The notes beneath the pieces were generated by a model. It was not told where the DNA came from and searched no databases. It saw nothing but the letters and a program-made list of their open reading frames with translations. A stretch of DNA of 64,000 nt, from the NCBI RefSeq assembly GCF_016718685.1, contig NZ_JADKCX010000008.1:1-64000 (forward strand), written 5' to 3'. This document shows, piece after piece, positions 28,406 through 38,556 of this stretch. Position numbers and translations under genes: made by a program. This stretch comes from Haliscomenobacter sp. (GTDB taxonomy: Bacteria; Bacteroidota; Bacteroidia; Chitinophagales; Saprospiraceae). The number at the start of each line of letters is the position of its first letter. The stretch's first letter is position 1.

Positions 28406-31400
28406 ATGCGGCTCAAAAGTCTAGAAATCAAAGGTTTTAAAAGTTTTGCCAACCCCACCGTCATCAACTTTGCTGCGGATGTCATTGGTATTGTAGGCCC
28501 CAATGGCTCGGGTAAGTCCAATGTCGTGGACGCCATCCGCTGGGTATTGGGGGAGCAAAGCAGCCGGGAATTGCGTTTGGACCAAATGTCCAGCGTGATT
28601 TTTAACGGCACCAAAAAGCGCAAACCAGCCGGGATTGCCCAGGTTTCCCTGACTTTTGAGAACACCAAAAACCTCCTGCCCACCGAATACAATACCGTAA
28701 CCATCACCCGCATGCTCTACCGCAGTGGGGAGAGTGAATACCGCCTCAATGGGGTTACCTGCCGCCTCAAGGACATCACCGGTTTGTTCCTGGACACGGG
28801 CATCGGCTCCAACTCCTACGCCATCATCGCCCTGGGCATGGTGGACGACATCCTGGAAGACAAGGAAGACTCCCGTCGCAAAATGTTCGAACAAGCCGCC
28901 GGAGTATCCAAGTACAAGCTGCGCAAAAAAGAAACCCTTAGCAAACTCAAGAGCACCAGCGAAGACCTGGAGCGGATTGAAGACCTCTTGGCCGAAATTG
29001 AAAGTAACCTCAAATCACTCGAAAAGCAAGCCAAACGCACCCAGAAATATTTCGAACTCAAGGAAGAATACAAACAACTCAGCGTGTCCTTGGCCCTGAT
29101 CAAGGTTGGCTCACTCAAGGACAAACACAAAGCCCTGCAAAGCCAGATCGACCTGGAGCAGGACAACTACCGCCAGATCGACGTAGAAAGCCGCAACCTG
29201 GAGGCCAACCTGGAAAAGGAACGCCTCACCCACCTCGACAAGGAAAAAGCCCTTTCCGAGCGCCAACGCGACCTCAATAGCCTGGTTGGCCGCATTCGGG
29301 GGATGGAAAACGACCGGCGGATGTTGGAGCAAAAGCAACAGTTTGTGCAGCAAAACCGCCAAAAACTGGAGCAAGACATCCAACAAGCCCAAGGCCGCAT
29401 CGTACAACTGGAGGAAGACATCGAGCATTACCGCTCCGAACTGAACGTGGAAAAACGGGTGGAAGCGCGCCTCGAACAAGAGCTGGAAAGCGCCGAACAA
29501 CAACTCGATAAAATCCGGGGCGGCCACGGGGCCATGAAAGCCGACCTCGATGTAGTGGTCCAGGAGCAACAAAAACTGGAGCGCGCCATCAACGAACTGG
29601 AAAAACAGAAGGCCATCAGCCTCAACCAGATCGACAACCACCACAACGACCTCAACCGCAACGACGCCGAAATCCGCCAACGCCAGGAATCGGTCAGCGG
29701 CCTGCGCAACAAGGTGCAGGAACTCGAAACCCAGGAGCGCGTGCAACAAGACGCCGTAACGCTCCTGGAGGAAGCCGAGGAAAAACGCCAGCAAGACCTG
29801 CAAAAAGGGGAAGCGGAACTGAGCGAAATCACCCAAAAAATTGCCCGCGTACGCCGCGATCTCGACGCCAAGCGCAACGAATTCAAACTGACCAAAAGTA
29901 TGGTGGAAAACCTCGAAGGTTTCCCCGAATCGATTCAATACCTGGTCAAAAGTAAGGATTGGGACAAGGGCGCGCCCCTGCTTTCCGACCTGATTTACGT
30001 GAGTGAAGAATACCGCGTAGCCATCGAAAACTACCTGGAGCCTTACCTCAATTACTTCGTCGTCAACAACCTGGAAGAAGCCTACTTCGCCATTGAATTG
30101 CTGGGCAAGACCCAAAAAGGCAAGGCCAACTTCTTCGTTTTGGACGCTTTCCGCGACTACCAGATGCCGATGACCCTTTTGCCCGAAACCAAAATGGCCA
30201 TCGAACTGGTGCAAACCGACCCGGCTTACCGGAATCTGGTTGCTTATTTGTTGGAAAATGTATTGTTGACCGAAAAAGAAGACATCAGTGGCGCCTTGCC
30301 CGATCAGGATGTAGTGGTACTCTCCGCAGTGGCCGCATCATCAAACGTCGCTTCAGCGTATCGGGTGGTTCGATTGGCTTGTTTGAGGGTAAAAAAATTG
30401 GCCGGAAGAAAAACCTCGAAGTGCTGGAGGAAGCCATCAAAAAGGCCGAACAGGAGGACAACCGCTTGTCGACCTCCTCCTTCAACCTCAAAGAACGGGT
30501 AGATGCCCTCAAAGCCAAACGCCCCGACCTGGAAATGCAGCAGCAGCGCAGCATCCTGAACAAGCTGGCACAGGAAAAAGTATCCCTGGCTACCAGTTTG
30601 TCCAACTTCGAATCCCTGATTCAGGAGGTGAGCAATCGCCGGGAACTGACCGAGCAACGCATCAAAGAGCTGCAAGTAACGGTAGGGGAGACGGAGGCGC
30701 AATTGACCTTGCGCTACGCTGAATTGGACGCGGTAAAGGAAAAAATCTCCCAAACCGATGGCAGTTTCCGTCAAATGGCTGACCAGTTGAGCCAGGCTTC
30801 GGCGGCTTTTAACGACAAAAACATCCAGTTCATTCGCCAACAAAACAAGGTCAATACCTTCCAGCAGGAATTGACTTTCCGCGAAAAACAGATCACGGAT
30901 ACCAAAAATGCCCTGCAACAAAACCAGCAGGGCATCCTCACCGCTGATCGGGATACTACCGTGGTGGCCGATGAGTTGGTCCGGCTGGCTAGCAACTTAC
31001 AAGCCGCCTATGCCGAGCGGGGTACTCACGAATCCTCCCTCACTGAGGCTGAACAGGTGTACTTCAAGGCCCGCACGGGTATGGTGGAAATGGAAGACCG
31101 CCTGCGTAAACTGAGCCGCCAGCAAACTGACCTGCAAGTGCTGATCAATACTTTGAAAGACAAGTTCAACGACGTCAAGTTTGAAATCAGCTCCATCTCT
31201 CAGCGCTTGCGCATCGAGTTTGAAATCGGCATCAACGACATCCTGAACGAAGAACCATCGATCAAACGCCCCGAAGCCGAGCTGCAAGACGAAGTAGACA
31301 AACTCAAAAAACGCCTCGACAACTACGGGGAAATCAACCCCATGGCCGTCGAAGCCTATACTGAAATCAAAGAGCGCTACGACAACATTGCCCAACAACG

Positions 31401-31962
31401 CGACGACATCGTGGCGGCTAAAAAATCGCTGGAACAAACCATTCTCGAAATTGAAGAGACGGCCACCCGGCAGTTCCTGGAGGCCTTCGAGAAGGCCCGT
31501 CTGTACTTCATCGACGTGTTCCGCAGCCTTTTCACCGAAGACGACAACTGCGACCTGATCCTGCTTGATCCGGACAATCCGCTGGATTCCCGCATCGAAA
31601 TTGTGGCCAAACCCAAAGGCAAACGCCCCCAAACGATCAGCCAATTGTCGGGTGGGGAAAAAACCCTGACGGCTACTGCTCTACTCTTTGCGCTCTACCT
31701 GCTCAAACCCGCGCCCTTCTGTATCTTCGACGAGGTAGACGCGCCCCTGGACGATGGCAACATCACCAAATTCAACCGCATCATCAAGAAGTTCTCCAAA
31801 GACTCGCAGTTCATCATCGTGACCCACAACAAGCTGACCATGGCGGCAGTGGATACGATTTATGGGGTGTACATGGCGGAGCAAGGGGTGTCGGGCGTGA
31901 TGCCGGTGGATTTTAGGGATTATGAGAATGTGGGGGGGCAGTTTGAGGTGGCGGTGGGGTAG
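28406..31962 (+). CDS. smc: SMC chromosome partition protein, frameshifted
   Basis: The 1185-residue (corrected) condensin ATPase. The N-terminal head has Walker A GPNGSGKSNVVDAIRW near residue 33, followed by coiled coil. The hinge is at about residues 500-650, then a second coil and a C-terminal head with LSGGEKTLTATALLFALYLL and Walker B FCIFDEVDAPLDD. The frame breaks near 30325 at the C-terminal edge of the hinge. Adding one C to the CC run restores VLSRSGRIIKRRFSV. An essential gene of the right length, so this is almost certainly a sequence error. Confidence 0.95.
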
Positions 31963-32049
31963 GAGGTGCTGAGGTCGATGTCCCAGAAAAGGATGGGTGG
32001 TAGTTGGAAGGTATTGGCCATATCTCTTTGTCGTTTTAATTTTGCCAAT

Positions 32050-32919
32050 TCAATACAAATCATCCACCCGCATCTTCAAATACTTATTCACCACATAAAA
32101 CGTCGACAGGGCATAAATCAGCACCCCCAAAAACACGATCCCAAAAACCACCAGCAACAACAAACGTACATCCTGAAACAGGTACACCTCCGGGAAACTG
32201 TGGTTGATCCAGTATAGCAGTCCCACCAAAGCCAGAATCGCAATCAAGCTACTCAGTATCCCGTGCAAAATCGCTCGCAGCAAATAAGGCCGACTGATGA
32301 AACTCCAGGAAGCACCCACCAATTCCATGTTTTTGATCAAAAAACGATTGGAATACAGGGCCAAACGGATGGTATTGTGGATCAGCGTTGCACTCACCAG
32401 TATAAAAAACAGCCCAAAGCCCAGGGCGAAATAGCCCGCTTTTTTCAGATTGTTGGCAATGTTGTCGATCAGGCTTTCCTGGTAGTACACGTCGTTGATG
32501 GCGTTTAGCCCTTTGATTTTTTCGCGGATTTGTTGCAGCTTTTGCGGTTCGAGGTATTCGGCTTTCAGGTTGAAAAAGACCACGTCGAGAAAGGGGTTTG
32601 GCAGGTCGAGTTTGAGGAAGGTTTCCCCAAATTCGTCGCGCATCATTTCTGCCGCTTTCTCTTTGGATACATTTTGGATGGTGCCCGGACGCACGAAGGT
32701 CGCGTTGTTGAGGTAGCTTTCCAGGTTCACAATGTCGCCGATGGTGGCGGTTTCGGTCAGTTCTACGATGAGGTTGACCCGTTCCTTGTACAAGCGCACA
32801 AACTGCTGGGCGTGCAACAAGATGACACCAAAAAAGCCCAGTACAAAGAGCACCAGGGCCACGCTGATCATGGAGTAGAGGTAGTTGGGGCGAGTGCGGC
32901 GGGTAGCGATGTTAGACAT
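32050..32919 (-). CDS. ftsX: FtsX, cell-division ABC transporter permease
   Basis: A 289-residue protein with four transmembrane helices: one near residue 25 and three in the C-terminal half (GYFALGFGLFFILVSATLI, LLRAILHGILSSLIAILAL, LLLLVVFGIVFLGVLIY). A periplasmic domain lies between helices 1 and 2. With FtsE it controls cell-wall hydrolases at the septum. ATG 32919 (MSNIATRRTRPNYLYS) is used; the in-frame upstream extension lies in the GTTCCA repeat. ftsE is not adjacent. The 3' end converges on smc. Confidence 0.88.
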   Translation of the reverse strand: MSNIATRRTRPNYLYSMISVALVLFVLGFFGVILLHAQQFVRLYKERVNLIVELTETATIGDIVNLESYLNNATFVRPGTIQNVSKEKAAEMMRDEFGETFLKLDLPNPFLDVVFFNLKAEYLEPQKLQQIREKIKGLNAINDVYYQESLIDNIANNLKKAGYFALGFGLFFILVSATLIHNTIRLALYSNRFLIKNMELVGASWSFISRPYLLRAILHGILSSLIAILALVGLLYWINHSFPEVYLFQDVRLLLLVVFGIVFLGVLIYALSTFYVVNKYLKMRVDDLY

Positions 32920-32927
32920 GTTACTAA

Positions 32928-33060
32928 AGTTCCAAGGTTCCAAAGTTCCAGGGTTCCTAGGTTCGGGGTTCCAAAGTTCCATGGTTCAACCGGCACTTCG
33001 ACTTCGCTCAGTGACCGGTTGAACCATGGAACCCTGGAACTTTGGAACCCAGGAACCTTT
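32928..33060. repeat. Inverted repeat of GTTCCA words
   Basis: The left arm (32928-32992) and right arm (33013-33060) are built of GTTCCAAA, GTTCCAGG and GTTCCATG units, ending in GGTTCAACCGG. The loop CACTTCGACTTCGCTCAGTG (32994-33013) also occurs, inverted, in the GTTGAG repeat at 28320-28339. It separates ftsX from the upstream coiled-coil gene, both on the minus strand. Confidence 0.88.
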
Positions 33061-33523
33061 ATTCTTTCTCCATCTGCCGCATCAACGTTTCCGTATCGCT
33101 CAGCAGGCGGCGCAGGTCAATTTTGAGTTCTTTTTCGTCGGCAACGAGGGTCGTGCTCAGGGGGCGTTTGCTGCCCGCTTGACGGTCTTTTTCGGCGTCG
33201 ATTTCGGCTATACGTTGCTCCAAATCCAGGCGCTCTCGTTCCAGCTCGGACAAACGTTGCAGGGATTCCCGGTCGTTGGAGGAGCGGGCACGGCTGCGCA
33301 GGTCGTCATACACATTGCCAATCTTGTCAATGGCTGTATCGTATTTGCCGTCGTCCAGCTTGGCTTTTTCTGATTTGAGCAAGGACCAGGAGGCTTTACC
33401 CAGTTCGCCCACTTTGTGGAATATTTCTTTTGACTGGGCTTTTTCTTGCGCATCACCAAAGAAATAATTGTAGACCAGGATGGCTACAACCAGGATTAAA
33501 CCCAATTTGATGAGAGATCTCAT
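33059..33523 (-). CDS. Membrane-anchored coiled-coil protein of unknown function
   Basis: A 154-residue protein with an N-terminal signal-anchor helix (IKLGLILVVAILVYNYFF) and a mostly charged helical remainder (SELERERLDLEQRIAEIDAEK). This predicts a periplasmic or cytoplasmic coiled coil tethered to the membrane. It is not a family I recognise. It lies upstream of ftsX on the same strand, separated by a GTTCCA hairpin; a role in envelope or division is only suggested by location. Confidence 0.7.
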   Translation of the reverse strand: MRSLIKLGLILVVAILVYNYFFGDAQEKAQSKEIFHKVGELGKASWSLLKSEKAKLDDGKYDTAIDKIGNVYDDLRSRARSSNDRESLQRLSELERERLDLEQRIAEIDAEKDRQAGSKRPLSTTLVADEKELKIDLRRLLSDTETLMRQMEKE

Positions 33524-33579
33524 GTCTGCTGTAGTTTTATTTTACACAAAGATAGGCAAATTAGCCAAAATTGAGTATT

Positions 33580-34503
33580 TCAACTTTCCATACTCGCCAT
33601 CACGCGCCGAAGTTGCCTATCACTTTGCAAGCCAATGTGTTGAGCAATTTGATGTAGCGATAAATCCGGTTTTTTCTTCAGCTCCTTGATTTTTTCACAA
33701 CGCAAAAGGGTTATGTAATCGCTCACGGTGATGCCCGTTTCTTTTTTAAAAATGCGGGTAAAGTTGCGGGTGCTCATGTGAGCCATTTCCGCCAATTCAT
33801 CAATGGAGTACTTTTTATGCAGGTTTTCATTCAGCCAATCCTGTACCTGATGTACGCCCGTATGCAGGTGATTGCGGTAGCTCAAAAACACACTGTGTTG
33901 TGCTTCATTGCCGCCGCGACGGATGTAGACCACCAGTTCACGGGCCACTTTGTGCGTGAGGTAGTGCCCGGCTTCTTTCTCTAAAATATGCAAGGCCAGA
34001 TCAATCCCCGAAGCCACCCCTGCGCTGGTAAAAATGCCTTCCTGCTCGGTGAACAGCACATTTTCTTTCACCTTGGCCCGAGGAAAGAGGCTTTGCATCT
34101 TTTGGGTATACTTCCAGTGGGTTGTGCAGTTTTTGCCATTCAACAAGCCGCTGTGTGCCAGCATAAAAGACCCTGTACAAACCGAGCAGATGTTGACTCC
34201 CCGGGCATAAATTGTGCGCATCCAGGCCAACAATTCTAGCGGTGCAATTTTGTTTTCAACGATCAATTTACCATCCATGCCGGGGATAAAAAGGTAATCG
34301 CCAGGCTGGAGTTCCACTTCCTCATAAGGGCTCAATTGGGCAAAATGTAAACCTGAAGAGGTATAGCTGGACGAAGTATAGCTGCAGTATTCCAACTGAA
34401 AGGGTACCCCAAAATCGATGGCTTCATAAAAAACCTGGTCAGGTCCGGCCAAATCGAGGAAATGAGTTTTAGGGGAGATTAAAAAGGCGATTTTTTTAGA
34501 CAT
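33580..34503 (-). CDS. GlxA-type transcriptional regulator (DJ-1/PfpI plus AraC HTH)
   Basis: A 307-residue regulator. Residues 1-185 form a DJ-1/PfpI domain (KIAFLISPKTHFLDLAGPDQVF; nucleophile-elbow Cys in ICSVCTGSFMLA). Residues about 205-305 form an AraC-type double HTH (YSIDELAEMAHMSTRNFTRIFKKETG; IAQHIGLQSDRQLRRVM). Such proteins activate catabolic or stress genes in response to small metabolites. ATG 34503 is chosen as it begins the DJ-1 strand. A -7 box is at 34521. No target gene is obvious nearby. Confidence 0.9.
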   Translation of the reverse strand: MSKKIAFLISPKTHFLDLAGPDQVFYEAIDFGVPFQLEYCSYTSSSYTSSGLHFAQLSPYEEVELQPGDYLFIPGMDGKLIVENKIAPLELLAWMRTIYARGVNICSVCTGSFMLAHSGLLNGKNCTTHWKYTQKMQSLFPRAKVKENVLFTEQEGIFTSAGVASGIDLALHILEKEAGHYLTHKVARELVVYIRRGGNEAQHSVFLSYRNHLHTGVHQVQDWLNENLHKKYSIDELAEMAHMSTRNFTRIFKKETGITVSDYITLLRCEKIKELKKKPDLSLHQIAQHIGLQSDRQLRRVMASMES

Positions 34504-34520
34504 AGTGTGGCGTGTTGCCA

Positions 34521-34528
34521 CAAAGATA
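34521..34528 (-). promoter_or_regulatory. Likely -7 promoter element for the GlxA-type regulator
   Basis: TATCTTTG on the minus strand lies 18 bp upstream of the start codon, which would give a very short leader. No good -33 box is seen. Confidence 0.5.
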
Positions 34529-34589
34529 ATGGAGATAGGGGAGAGAAGGAAGACAAAAAATGGACAGATTCGGCCAAAGTATAATACCC

Positions 34590-34681
34590 TGAGGTGTATC
34601 TTTGGTGCCTATGGTTTCTTAGGTGGTGAAAAAGAAAAAATTAACCACCTAAGAAACTTAAGGCACTGAAGATACACCTCA
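34590..34681. repeat. Inverted repeat after trpA (TTAGGTG words)
   Basis: The arms at 34590-34627 and 34643-34681 pair over about 36 bp. The arm contains GAGGTGTATCTT, GGTGCC and TTTCTTAGGTGGT. It starts 4 bp after the trpA stop and ends the trp operon, so it may act as a terminator or 3' stabiliser. Confidence 0.85.
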
Positions 34682-34685
34682 AGAG

Positions 34686-35459
34686 TTAACCCTTCACCAT
34701 CTTCACAAACTCCGCCGTACACTCCGCCACATTCGGATTGTTTTTCAGCGCCTTGATGTACGCGCTCCCAATAATTGCGCCATTGGCATACTGGCAAGCC
34801 GTTTCAAAAGTTTGCTGATTGGAAATTCCAAAGCCAATCAGCCGTTTGTGTTTCAAGTGCATGTCGTTGATGCGGTTGAAATAGGCGATTTGGGTATCGG
34901 TGATTTCACTCTTGGCCCCGGTAATGGAGGAGCTGGACACCATGTAGATGAAACCGTGCGTCAAATCGTCGATCTTGCGGATGCGCTCCGGCTCGGTTTG
35001 GGGGGTGATCAAAAAGCTCACCGCCAGACCCAGCGATTCTACAAGGTCTTTGTAATGGTTTTCGTACTCAAACAAAGGGAGATCCGGTAAAATCAGGCCA
35101 TCGACTCCCACTTCAGCCACTTTTTCAAAAAAAGCTTTTTCGCCGTATTGCATGACCTGGTTGAAATAACCCATCATGATCAGGGGCATTTCGGTTTTTT
35201 TGCGCACCGCCGCCAATTGTTCAAAAAGCAGCTGTAAGGTCATGCCGTTTTCTAGGGCCGCTGTGCCACTTTCCTGAATGGTTGGGCCGTCGGCCAGTGG
35301 GTCGGAGTAGGGCATACCGACTTCGACGAGGTCGACACCTGCTTTTTCCAGGGACAGAATGATGTCTTCGGTATCGTTCAGGCCGGGATAGCCAGCCGTG
35401 AAGTAGATGTTGAGTACGTTTTTATCTTTTCGTTGAAAGAGTTGTTCAATGCGGTTCAT
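34686..35459 (-). CDS. trpA: Tryptophan synthase alpha chain
   Basis: A 257-residue TIM-barrel enzyme that cleaves indole-3-glycerol phosphate. The catalytic Glu lies in LVEVGMPYSDPLADGP and the catalytic Asp lies in the same loop. The phosphate site SSSITGAK and the C-terminal FGISN and GAIIGSAYIK motifs are present. It is the last gene of the trp operon, separated from trpB by 257 bp that hold four small palindromes. The gene is intact. Confidence 0.95.
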   Translation of the reverse strand: MNRIEQLFQRKDKNVLNIYFTAGYPGLNDTEDIILSLEKAGVDLVEVGMPYSDPLADGPTIQESGTAALENGMTLQLLFEQLAAVRKKTEMPLIMMGYFNQVMQYGEKAFFEKVAEVGVDGLILPDLPLFEYENHYKDLVESLGLAVSFLITPQTEPERIRKIDDLTHGFIYMVSSSSITGAKSEITDTQIAYFNRINDMHLKHKRLIGFGISNQQTFETACQYANGAIIGSAYIKALKNNPNVAECTAEFVKMVKG

Positions 35460-35505
35460 GATAGAATGAGTTGAGAGGGTTCACCATCCCAAACCTTGGC
35501 ATAAA

Positions 35506-35679
35506 AGCCCCGTAGGGGCGAAATATGGGTAGTTGAAATGCAACCGGGTGTTTCGGAGTCCCTTTAGGGACGTGATATGGGTATTTTTCATCCAAAACAA
35601 CCCACATTTCGTCCCTAAAGGGACTCCAAAAAACGCTTTGACTTTGTTTCGCTACCCACATTACGTCCCTACGGGACTC
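35506..35679. repeat. Four copies of a CCCTAAAGGGACG-type palindrome between trpB and trpA
   Basis: The copies lie at about 35506-35528, 35556-35582, 35600-35626 and 35655-35679. Each has a small palindrome (CCCTTTAGGGAC or CCGTAGGGGC type) next to the word ATATGGG or CCCACAT. The first two point one way and the last two the other, so the block as a whole can also fold on itself. Confidence 0.85.
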
Positions 35680-35716
35680 GGTTATACTAGATATTTGATG
35701 AGATGGCAAATGATGA

Positions 35717-36887
35717 TTACAAATGTTTCATATACGTCGCCAAATCCTTATCCCCACGGCCCGACAAACACAAGACCAACACATCTGTCGGTTCGTATTT
35801 CATGACGCGCAAAGCTGAGAGTGCATGTGCCGATTCCAACGCAGGAATGATGCCCTCCCGACGCGAGAGGAACAAAGCTGCTTCCAGCGACTCTTCATCG
35901 GTGATGCTGATGGCTTCAGCGCGGCCCGAGCTGATCAAATGCGCGTGTAAGGGGCCAATGCCCGGGTAATCCAGACCCGCAGAAATCGAGTGTGGCTCCA
36001 CGATTTGCCCATCCGCTGTTTGCATCAACAGGGTACGGCTACCGTGGATCACCCCCTTGGTACCCAACACACTCGTTGCGGCGCTTTTGCCACTGTGGAT
36101 GCCTTCACCCGCCGCTTCTACCGCGATCAGGCGCACCCGGGTATCGTTGAGGAAATGGTAAAAGCTCCTGCGGCGTTGCTGCCACCACCCCACAGGCGAT
36201 GACCGCATCCGGGTAATCCTTGCCGGTATGTTCTTCCAATTGCCATTTGATTTCTTCGCTGATCACCGATTGGAAGCGCGCAACCATATCGGGGTAAGGG
36301 TGTGGTCCAACCACCGAACCGATGATGTAGTGCGTATCCACGGGGTTATTGATCCAGTCGCGGATGGCTTCGTTGGTGGCGTCTTTGAGGGTTTGGCTGC
36401 CACTAGTGGCCGGACGTACTTCGGCGCCGAGCATTTTCATGCGGGCTACATTGGGTGCCTGGCGTTCGATGTCGACCTCGCCCATGTACACGATGCATTC
36501 GAGGCCCATCAGGGCACAAACCGTGGCTGTGGCAACTCCGTGTTGTCCGGCGCCCGTTTCAGCAATAATGCGGGTTTTGCCCAGGCGTTTGGCCATCAAA
36601 ATTTGGCCAACGGTGTTGTTGATTTTGTGGGCACCCGTGTGGCAAAGGTCTTCCCGCTTCAGGTAGATGGTAACCCCGAAATGCTCCGACAAACGTTTGG
36701 CCAGGTAGAGTGGGGTAGGGCGGCCTACATAATCACGGAGCAGGGACTGAAATTCGCGCTGAAAATCGGGCTCAGCCATAAATTTCAGGTAATTCTCGCG
36801 TAGCTCCTGCACGTTGGGCCAGAGCATCTCCGGGATGTAAGCGCCACCAAATTCGCCGTAATATCCTCTTTCGTCAACCGCTATCAT
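35717..36887 (-). CDS. trpB: Tryptophan synthase beta chain, frameshifted
   Basis: A 390-residue PLP enzyme that joins indole and serine. The PLP Lys lies in REDLCHTGAHKINNT and the phosphate-binding Gly/Ser/Asn-rich loop is near 36165-36190. That loop (GGGSNAAGAFYHF) is split over three frames. Adding one base in the TGGGG segment near 36188 and one T to the TTTT run near 36163 restores it. The corrected length is normal. It lies 3 bp after trpF. Confidence 0.93.
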
Positions 36888-36890
36888 GAC

Positions 36891-37550
36891 TTACTTGTTT
36901 AGGTTTTGAATAAAACGTTCAATCGCTGCAATGTCCTTTAGTCCGGGCGCGGTTTCAAACTTGCTGTTGATGTCGACCCCGGCCAGTTGTGGGTGTTTCA
37001 GTTTTTTGATGGCTTCAGCCGATTCTTCGCCTATGCCGCCGCTGAGCAAAAAGGGTGTTTCCCCCTTGTATTGATCGAGCAATGACCAGTCGAATTGTAC
37101 CCCGTTGCCGCCAAAAGAAGCCCCCTTGGTATCGAATAAGAAGTACTTGCAATAAGGCTCGTAAGCTTTAACCGTATCAAAATTGAATTTTTCGTCGATG
37201 CTAAACGCCTTGATGATGGACGCGCGGCGGATGCTACTGAAGTCCCACAAACTGAAGAGCTCCTTACAGTATTCCGAATTTTCGCTGCCGTGCAACTGGA
37301 TGTAATCCAACTCATAATCGTGGATGCGATTGAGGAGGTCTTCCAATTCTGCGTTGACAAAAACGCCCACTCTGGCAATGCTTTTCAGCTCCGTGGGCGA
37401 CTCCTTGGCCAGCCATTTTTCTAACTTCTTATTGGCCCCCGCAAAACGAGGCGAAGCGGGATAAAATATGAAGCCCATAAAATCAATGGGCAACTGGCTC
37501 AAGGCACTGATGTTGTCCGACTCGCGCATGCCACATACTTTCACTCTCAT
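36891..37550 (-). CDS. trpF: Phosphoribosylanthranilate isomerase
   Basis: A 219-residue TIM barrel. The catalytic Cys lies in KVCGMRESDNI and the catalytic Asp is provided by the later LFDTKG strand; the closing phosphate loop is LSGGIGEESAEAI. It overlaps trpC by 4 bp, so translation is coupled. The gene is intact. Confidence 0.95.
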   Translation of the reverse strand: MRVKVCGMRESDNISALSQLPIDFMGFIFYPASPRFAGANKKLEKWLAKESPTELKSIARVGVFVNAELEDLLNRIHDYELDYIQLHGSENSEYCKELFSLWDFSSIRRASIIKAFSIDEKFNFDTVKAYEPYCKYFLFDTKGASFGGNGVQFDWSLLDQYKGETPFLLSGGIGEESAEAIKKLKHPQLAGVDINSKFETAPGLKDIAAIERFIQNLNK

Positions 37551-38350
37551 ACCGATTGGGTTTCTAGTTTTTTAAGACGTTGCACAAATTCTGCGAAGCG
37601 CAATTCTGGATGCACATCACTCATGAAGTATTCCCCAATTAAAAAGCCCTGAAAACCTACTTGTTTGAGTTCCAGAATGGTTCGGGGATCATTGATGCCA
37701 CTTTCGGAAATTTTGAGGAATTCCGCAGGAATTTGCTCAAACAAGTCGATGGAGGTTTGAACACTGACGTGGAAGTTTTTGAGGTTGCGGTTGTTGACCC
37801 CAACTACGTCTACTTCCGGGCAGAGTTTTTCCAACTGATCACCTGAATGGACTTCCATCAGTACTTCCAAGCCCAAAGACTTGGCTGTTTTGGCCAAACT
37901 CCGCAATTGATCCGCCTCCAAACATTCCGCAATCAACAAGATGACGTCGGCTCCAATCGCCCGGGCTTCGTACACCTGATAATCGTGTACGATGAAGTCT
38001 TTGCGCAAAACCGGGATTTGATTGGCTTCCCGGCCTGCGATCAGGTCGGCGCTGCTGCCGCCAAAGAATTGTTCATCGGTGAGGATGGACAAACCGGAAG
38101 CACCCGCTCCTGCATATCCTGCGGTCACTGTGGCCACATCGGCGCTGGTGTTGATGTCACCTTTGGAAGGTGAGCGGCGTTTGAATTCGGCGATGATGCC
38201 GGTTCGCTCGGGGTTCAAGAGCGATTCGCGCAAGGAGTAGGTCGAGCGGGTGAAGTACGGACTTTGCTCAAGTACACTGATGGGTGTTTTGGCGCTGCGC
38301 TCGGCTATCTCCAGGTACTTGTGGGCAACGATTTTATCGAGAATGTTCAT
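37547..38350 (-). CDS. trpC: Indole-3-glycerol phosphate synthase
   Basis: A 267-residue TIM-barrel enzyme of tryptophan synthesis. Visible motifs are IAEFKRRSPSKG, VLRKDFIVHDYQVYEARAIGAD, VGVNNRNLKNF and ISESGI, which hold the catalytic Lys and Glu residues. It is a stand-alone TrpC, not fused to TrpF. A 206-bp gap with an inverted repeat separates it from trpD. Confidence 0.95.
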   Translation of the reverse strand: MNILDKIVAHKYLEIAERSAKTPISVLEQSPYFTRSTYSLRESLLNPERTGIIAEFKRRSPSKGDINTSADVATVTAGYAGAGASGLSILTDEQFFGGSSADLIAGREANQIPVLRKDFIVHDYQVYEARAIGADVILLIAECLEADQLRSLAKTAKSLGLEVLMEVHSGDQLEKLCPEVDVVGVNNRNLKNFHVSVQTSIDLFEQIPAEFLKISESGINDPRTILELKQVGFQGFLIGEYFMSDVHPELRFAEFVQRLKKLETQSV

Positions 38351-38383
38351 TTTTAGTATTCAAAAACGACTTAATAGCGACGA

Positions 38384-38530
38384 CCGGATGACACGGATAA
38401 CCACGGATTTTGCGCAAAGGATATTTTCGTCTAACGACGAAAATGAAAAAACAACTTTCCTTTTGTCGCCGCTTTGTGAGCCAATCCATTTTAACGCCGA
38501 GTGTGTTATCCGCGTAATCCGTGTCATCCT
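38384..38530. repeat. Inverted repeat of CGGAT words between trpD and trpC
   Basis: The left arm CCGGATGACACGGATAACC (38384 on) pairs with the right arm GTTATCCGCGTAATCCGTG ending near 38530. The interior holds a small TTTTCGTC/GACGAAAA palindrome. The same CGGAT words occur at 46121-46352. Confidence 0.8.
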
Positions 38531-38556
38531 GTCAATGTCCCGTTAGGAAAATCAAT

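Noticed and set aside
29111..30214. A 367-codon antisense frame opposite smc coiled coils
   Set aside because: It is a low-complexity translation (Phe/Leu/Val-rich) caused by the Glu/Gln/Lys codon bias of the coiled coil on the other strand.
28406..31962. smc as a pseudogene or as two split genes
   Set aside because: A single missing C in a homopolymer explains the break and gives exactly the family length; an essential gene would not be lost in isolation.
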